A DNA stretch of 32,457 nt. It comes from Synechococcus sp. BS30m-G31. Its GTDB lineage: Bacteria; Cyanobacteriota; Cyanobacteriia; PCC-6307; Cyanobiaceae. Location of the stretch: assembly GCA_016777265.1 (NCBI GenBank), contig JADHRU010000004.1, forward strand, positions 1 through 32,457, given 5' to 3'. The notes beneath the pieces are model-generated. The model ran no database searches, was not told the origin of the DNA, and worked only from the letters and a program-made list of their open reading frames with translations. Each line of letters begins with the position of its first letter. Within the stretch, counting starts at the first letter, position 1. Shown piece after piece: positions 28,346 through 32,457 of this stretch. Both the position numbers and the translations under genes were made by a program.

Positions 28346-29124
28346 CAGAGCAGTCGGTCCATCACATCGAGCACCTTGATGTCGTCGCTTTGTTCGGCTA
28401 AGCCGCGCAATGCCACCAACTTCAGACTGGCTTCAACGCTGGCGTCTTCGATGGCTGGGAGGGCTGCTGTCCATCCGCTGGCTCCAAGATCCAACAACAC
28501 TCCACGCCGAACCAGTGGCTCAGGATGTTGAAGCAGTTGTTCCAACTCATTCGCCCAGCGTTGCTCCTTCATGAGCTGCAGTAGGGCACGGCAGGCCGCG
28601 GCGCGAACCAAAGGGCGAGGGTGAGCGGAGAACGGTGTAATCACAGCGACAACGTCTGGGTTGTTCACGCCGATGTTTCCCAAGGCTTCGAGAAGCGCTT
28701 CACAGGGTTCTTTCAATGTGGATGCGCCCACTTGTTCGCGACCGGCCGCGGCTGGACCACCGCTTAAGAGTTGGCACAACTGAGGAATAGCCTCCTTGGT
28801 TTTCATGGCGCCCAGGCTTCGTGCTGCCTCTTCACGCACGCTGTAATCCTTTGATCCAAGCAGTTGCATGAGTGGATCATGCGCTGCTGGATTGAGCAGC
28901 AGCCCAAGAGCTCGAATGGCGTTGAGTGCGACGCCTCGATCGTCCTCATCCACTGGATCGTCATTTAAGGCTGAAAGAGTGTCCAGCAGTAGGGGCACCG
29001 CCTCGGGGTGCTGGCTGCGCATTTTTCCTATCCACCATGCGGCGTAATACCGGTCTGATGCATCGTCCCGCTGCCTCAGGTTGGCGATTACTTGCTGCTC
29101 GTTCAGAGGCTGCATCAGCTCCAT
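28345..29124 (-). CDS. rpcE: HEAT-repeat phycobilin lyase subunit (CpcE/RpcE type)
   Basis: NLRQRDDASDRYYAAWWIGKMRSQHPEAVPLLLDTL, DYSVREEAARSLGAMKTKEAIPQL typical of CpcE lyases; ATG at 29124 preferred. Confidence 0.85.
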   Translation of the reverse strand: MELMQPLNEQQVIANLRQRDDASDRYYAAWWIGKMRSQHPEAVPLLLDTLSALNDDPVDEDDRGVALNAIRALGLLLNPAAHDPLMQLLGSKDYSVREEAARSLGAMKTKEAIPQLCQLLSGGPAAAGREQVGASTLKEPCEALLEALGNIGVNNPDVVAVITPFSAHPRPLVRAAACRALLQLMKEQRWANELEQLLQHPEPLVRRGVLLDLGASGWTAALPAIEDASVEASLKLVALRGLAEQSDDIKVLDVMDRLL

Positions 29125-29717
29125 GTTACGGGAATGTCGTTCGACCAACTGGCTGTGCGTTGGAAGCGGAATTCGCCTGCAATGGAGCCCCAACAGCGTT
29201 CATATGTTTGAGGGTCATGGCCTCTGTCCAGTGTCTCAAGGGACTCTCCCTTGAGGGTGAAGCTGCTCATCAAGACGGTGTCCTTGCCATCGCGATGAAC
29301 GATGCAGCGGCAACCTGGCTCGATCTCGCCGTAGTACCCCCCTTCTTTTTCAGTGACTTGGTAGTGGCATTGGTCGAGGCAGACCAGATCGTTGTCCTGA
29401 ATCTCCTTTCGACAGGCCTCGTCATGGGTTGCTGAGGCGAAGCGTTGGGGATCTCGGAAGGTGTGGTTCCAAAGCTTGATCACTCCAGTGCCTCGTTCTT
29501 CTGCACGAATCATGCGAAGTCGATAGGGATTCTTTGGATCTACGGCATAGGTTTGTTCGAGCAGGATCGACCCCGGTTGGAGATGTTCGAGTGGTCGATA
29601 TCTCAGAAAGATGTGGGCAAAAAGAGGCGGGTTATCAAAAGCTTGTTGCTGGTTGCTGTATTCACCGCATAGCAAGGTGAGAAAACGCTGCACTGTTGGC
29701 GTGATTGTTGCGTTCAT
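29115..29717 (-). CDS. rpcT: CpcT/CpeT-type phycobiliprotein lyase
   Basis: LLCGEYSNQQQAFDNPPLFAHIFLRYRPL...LLEQTYAVDPKNPYRLRMIR; CDS context directly downstream of the phycocyanin genes. Confidence 0.85.
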   Translation of the reverse strand: MNATITPTVQRFLTLLCGEYSNQQQAFDNPPLFAHIFLRYRPLEHLQPGSILLEQTYAVDPKNPYRLRMIRAEERGTGVIKLWNHTFRDPQRFASATHDEACRKEIQDNDLVCLDQCHYQVTEKEGGYYGEIEPGCRCIVHRDGKDTVLMSSFTLKGESLETLDRGHDPQTYERCWGSIAGEFRFQRTASWSNDIPVTWS

Positions 29718-29744
29718 GTCTCTCGGCACCTCCACGCTCTGACA

Positions 29745-29775
29745 ATAAAAAAGAGCCCCCCTTGGGAGGCTCTTG
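29745..29775 (-). terminator. Rho-independent terminator/attenuator between rpcA and the lyase genes
   Basis: Minus strand AAGAGCCTCCCAAGGGGGGCTCTTTTTTATTG: GC-rich stem with short loop followed by T6. Confidence 0.8.
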
Positions 29776-29801
29776 CAGTGTGCAGATTCACCTGAATTTG
29801 A

Positions 29802-30290
29802 TCAGGTCAGTGAATTGACGGCGTAGTCGATGTAGCTGTTCGCCTCAGTGGCAGCGTCGCCGCTAAGACCGTGGTTGGCCTTGATGTGCTTCAGAGCTTC
29901 CACATACCAAGAGGGGGAGAGCTCGAAGGTGCGATTGATTTCGCTCAGACCAGCGATCAAGTAGTCGTCCATCGGGCCGGTACCACCAGCAACCAGGCAG
30001 TAAGTGATCATGCGCAGGTAATAGCCCACGTCACGGGAGCACTTGGCTTTGCCTTCTGGAGTAGAGGCGTAGTTAGCCCCATCCATTTGCGTGGTGTAGG
30101 GGAACTTTGAGTAAACAGCTTGCGCTGCACCGTTAACCAAAGCTTCGGCTTTGCTGGTAAGCCCTTTTGCAGCTTCAAGGCTGGCTTTGGCACGATTAAA
30201 ACGACCAGATGCGGCCTGAACTTCGGTGTTGCTAAGGAAACGGCCCTGGGAATCAGCCGCTGCAACGGCTTCGGTGAGGGGAGTTTTCAT
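29802..30290 (-). CDS. rpcA: Phycocyanin alpha subunit (R-PC type by context)
   Basis: [27 protein letters not shown], chromophore site [42 protein letters not shown]. Confidence 0.92.
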   Translation of the reverse strand: MKTPLTEAVAAADSQGRFLSNTEVQAASGRFNRAKASLEAAKGLTSKAEALVNGAAQAVYSKFPYTTQMDGANYASTPEGKAKCSRDVGYYLRMITYCLVAGGTGPMDDYLIAGLSEINRTFELSPSWYVEALKHIKANHGLSGDAATEANSYIDYAVNSLT

Positions 30291-30331
30291 GATGGGGAGT
30301 TAATAGATTTAGATGAAAAACTTGGGCCGAA

Positions 30332-30850
30332 TCAGGCAACAGAAGCGGCAGCACGGTCGAAGTAGACCCCGATTTCGCTGCTGAGTGAGGCGCAGTCGCC
30401 AGCAGTGATGCCACTTTTGTCGTTCACCATCCCAAGGGCGGCATCTTTCATCAGGTTCACACCGGATGCGACGGATGCACCTGGAGTTCCGAGAGCCAGG
30501 TAGGTCTCGCGCAGGCCATTCAGGCAGCGGTCTTCCATCACGGAAGCATCACCGGTGAACACTGAGTAAGTGACGTAGCGAAGGATGATTTCCATGTCGC
30601 GAAGGCAAGCAGCCATCCGACGGGAGGTATAGGCGTTGCCACCTGGAGCGATCAGTGCAGGCTGTTGAGCAAACAACTGACGAGCAGCATTGGCAACGAT
30701 GGTCGATGCATTGCTGGAAATACGACTCACAGCGTCTAAACGCTTGTTGCTATCCGAGACGACGGCGGCAAGAGCATCAATTTCACTGGTGCTGATGAAC
30801 TGTCCCCGGGCATCGGCCTGGGCGACAACCTTGGTGAAGGCGTCGAACAT
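30332..30850 (-). CDS. rpcB: Phycocyanin beta subunit (R-PC type by context)
   Basis: [70 protein letters not shown]; second chromophore Cys in ITAGDCASL. Confidence 0.92.
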   Translation of the reverse strand: MFDAFTKVVAQADARGQFISTSEIDALAAVVSDSNKRLDAVSRISSNASTIVANAARQLFAQQPALIAPGGNAYTSRRMAACLRDMEIILRYVTYSVFTGDASVMEDRCLNGLRETYLALGTPGASVASGVNLMKDAALGMVNDKSGITAGDCASLSSEIGVYFDRAAASVA

Positions 30851-31034
30851 TTTGAACTCCTCTTGGCGGCGTCTAAGTGGTTATCAGAGATACCAGAAGG
30901 ACATCTTGAGAAGGTCCCTGCTGGGTCTTCAAACATTCTCTCGAAGTGGACTGGGGCCTTTCGACTGCTGTTCATAATGCTTAACCCCCTCTCTGAGACA
31001 GGGATTTTGCAGGCTTTCCAGGATCAATAAACGA

Positions 31035-32457
<1,423 letters not shown>

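Overview
The window looks like chromosomal DNA from a phycoerythrin-containing marine picocyanobacterium (Synechococcus type). This is inferred from psaD, a panC-cmk fusion, an R-phycocyanin-type operon and pebA/pebB. Coding density is high, with about 29 supported CDSs (two truncated by the window edges) and two tRNA genes (Arg-CCG, Cys-GCA). Most genes are housekeeping: moeB-like E1/rhodanese, cobA/cobO-like, larE, speH, recF, ppc, a GCS2-type glutamate-cysteine ligase, trpE, psaD, rodA, mrp, hemF, purM, rlpA and panC-cmk. The right end (about 27.2-32.5 kb) is the edge of a phycobilisome rod region: pebA-pebB, rpcB-rpcA, cpcT-type lyase, split E/F lyase genes, and an LMW phosphatase. I see no CRISPR array, transposon, prophage or defence island. 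The most interesting signals are: (1) three genes (recF, an lpxB-like gene, panC-cmk) whose conserved N-termini extend upstream of any in-frame ATG/GTG/TTG, suggesting rare ATC/CTG initiation; (2) a tandemly duplicated corrinoid adenosyltransferase; (3) a histidine-kinase-like protein with an intact H-box but a degenerate ATPase domain; (4) a JAMM protease overlapping an E1-like/rhodanese gene; (5) the layout of the rod operon. I found no clear evidence for a wholly new multi-gene system.
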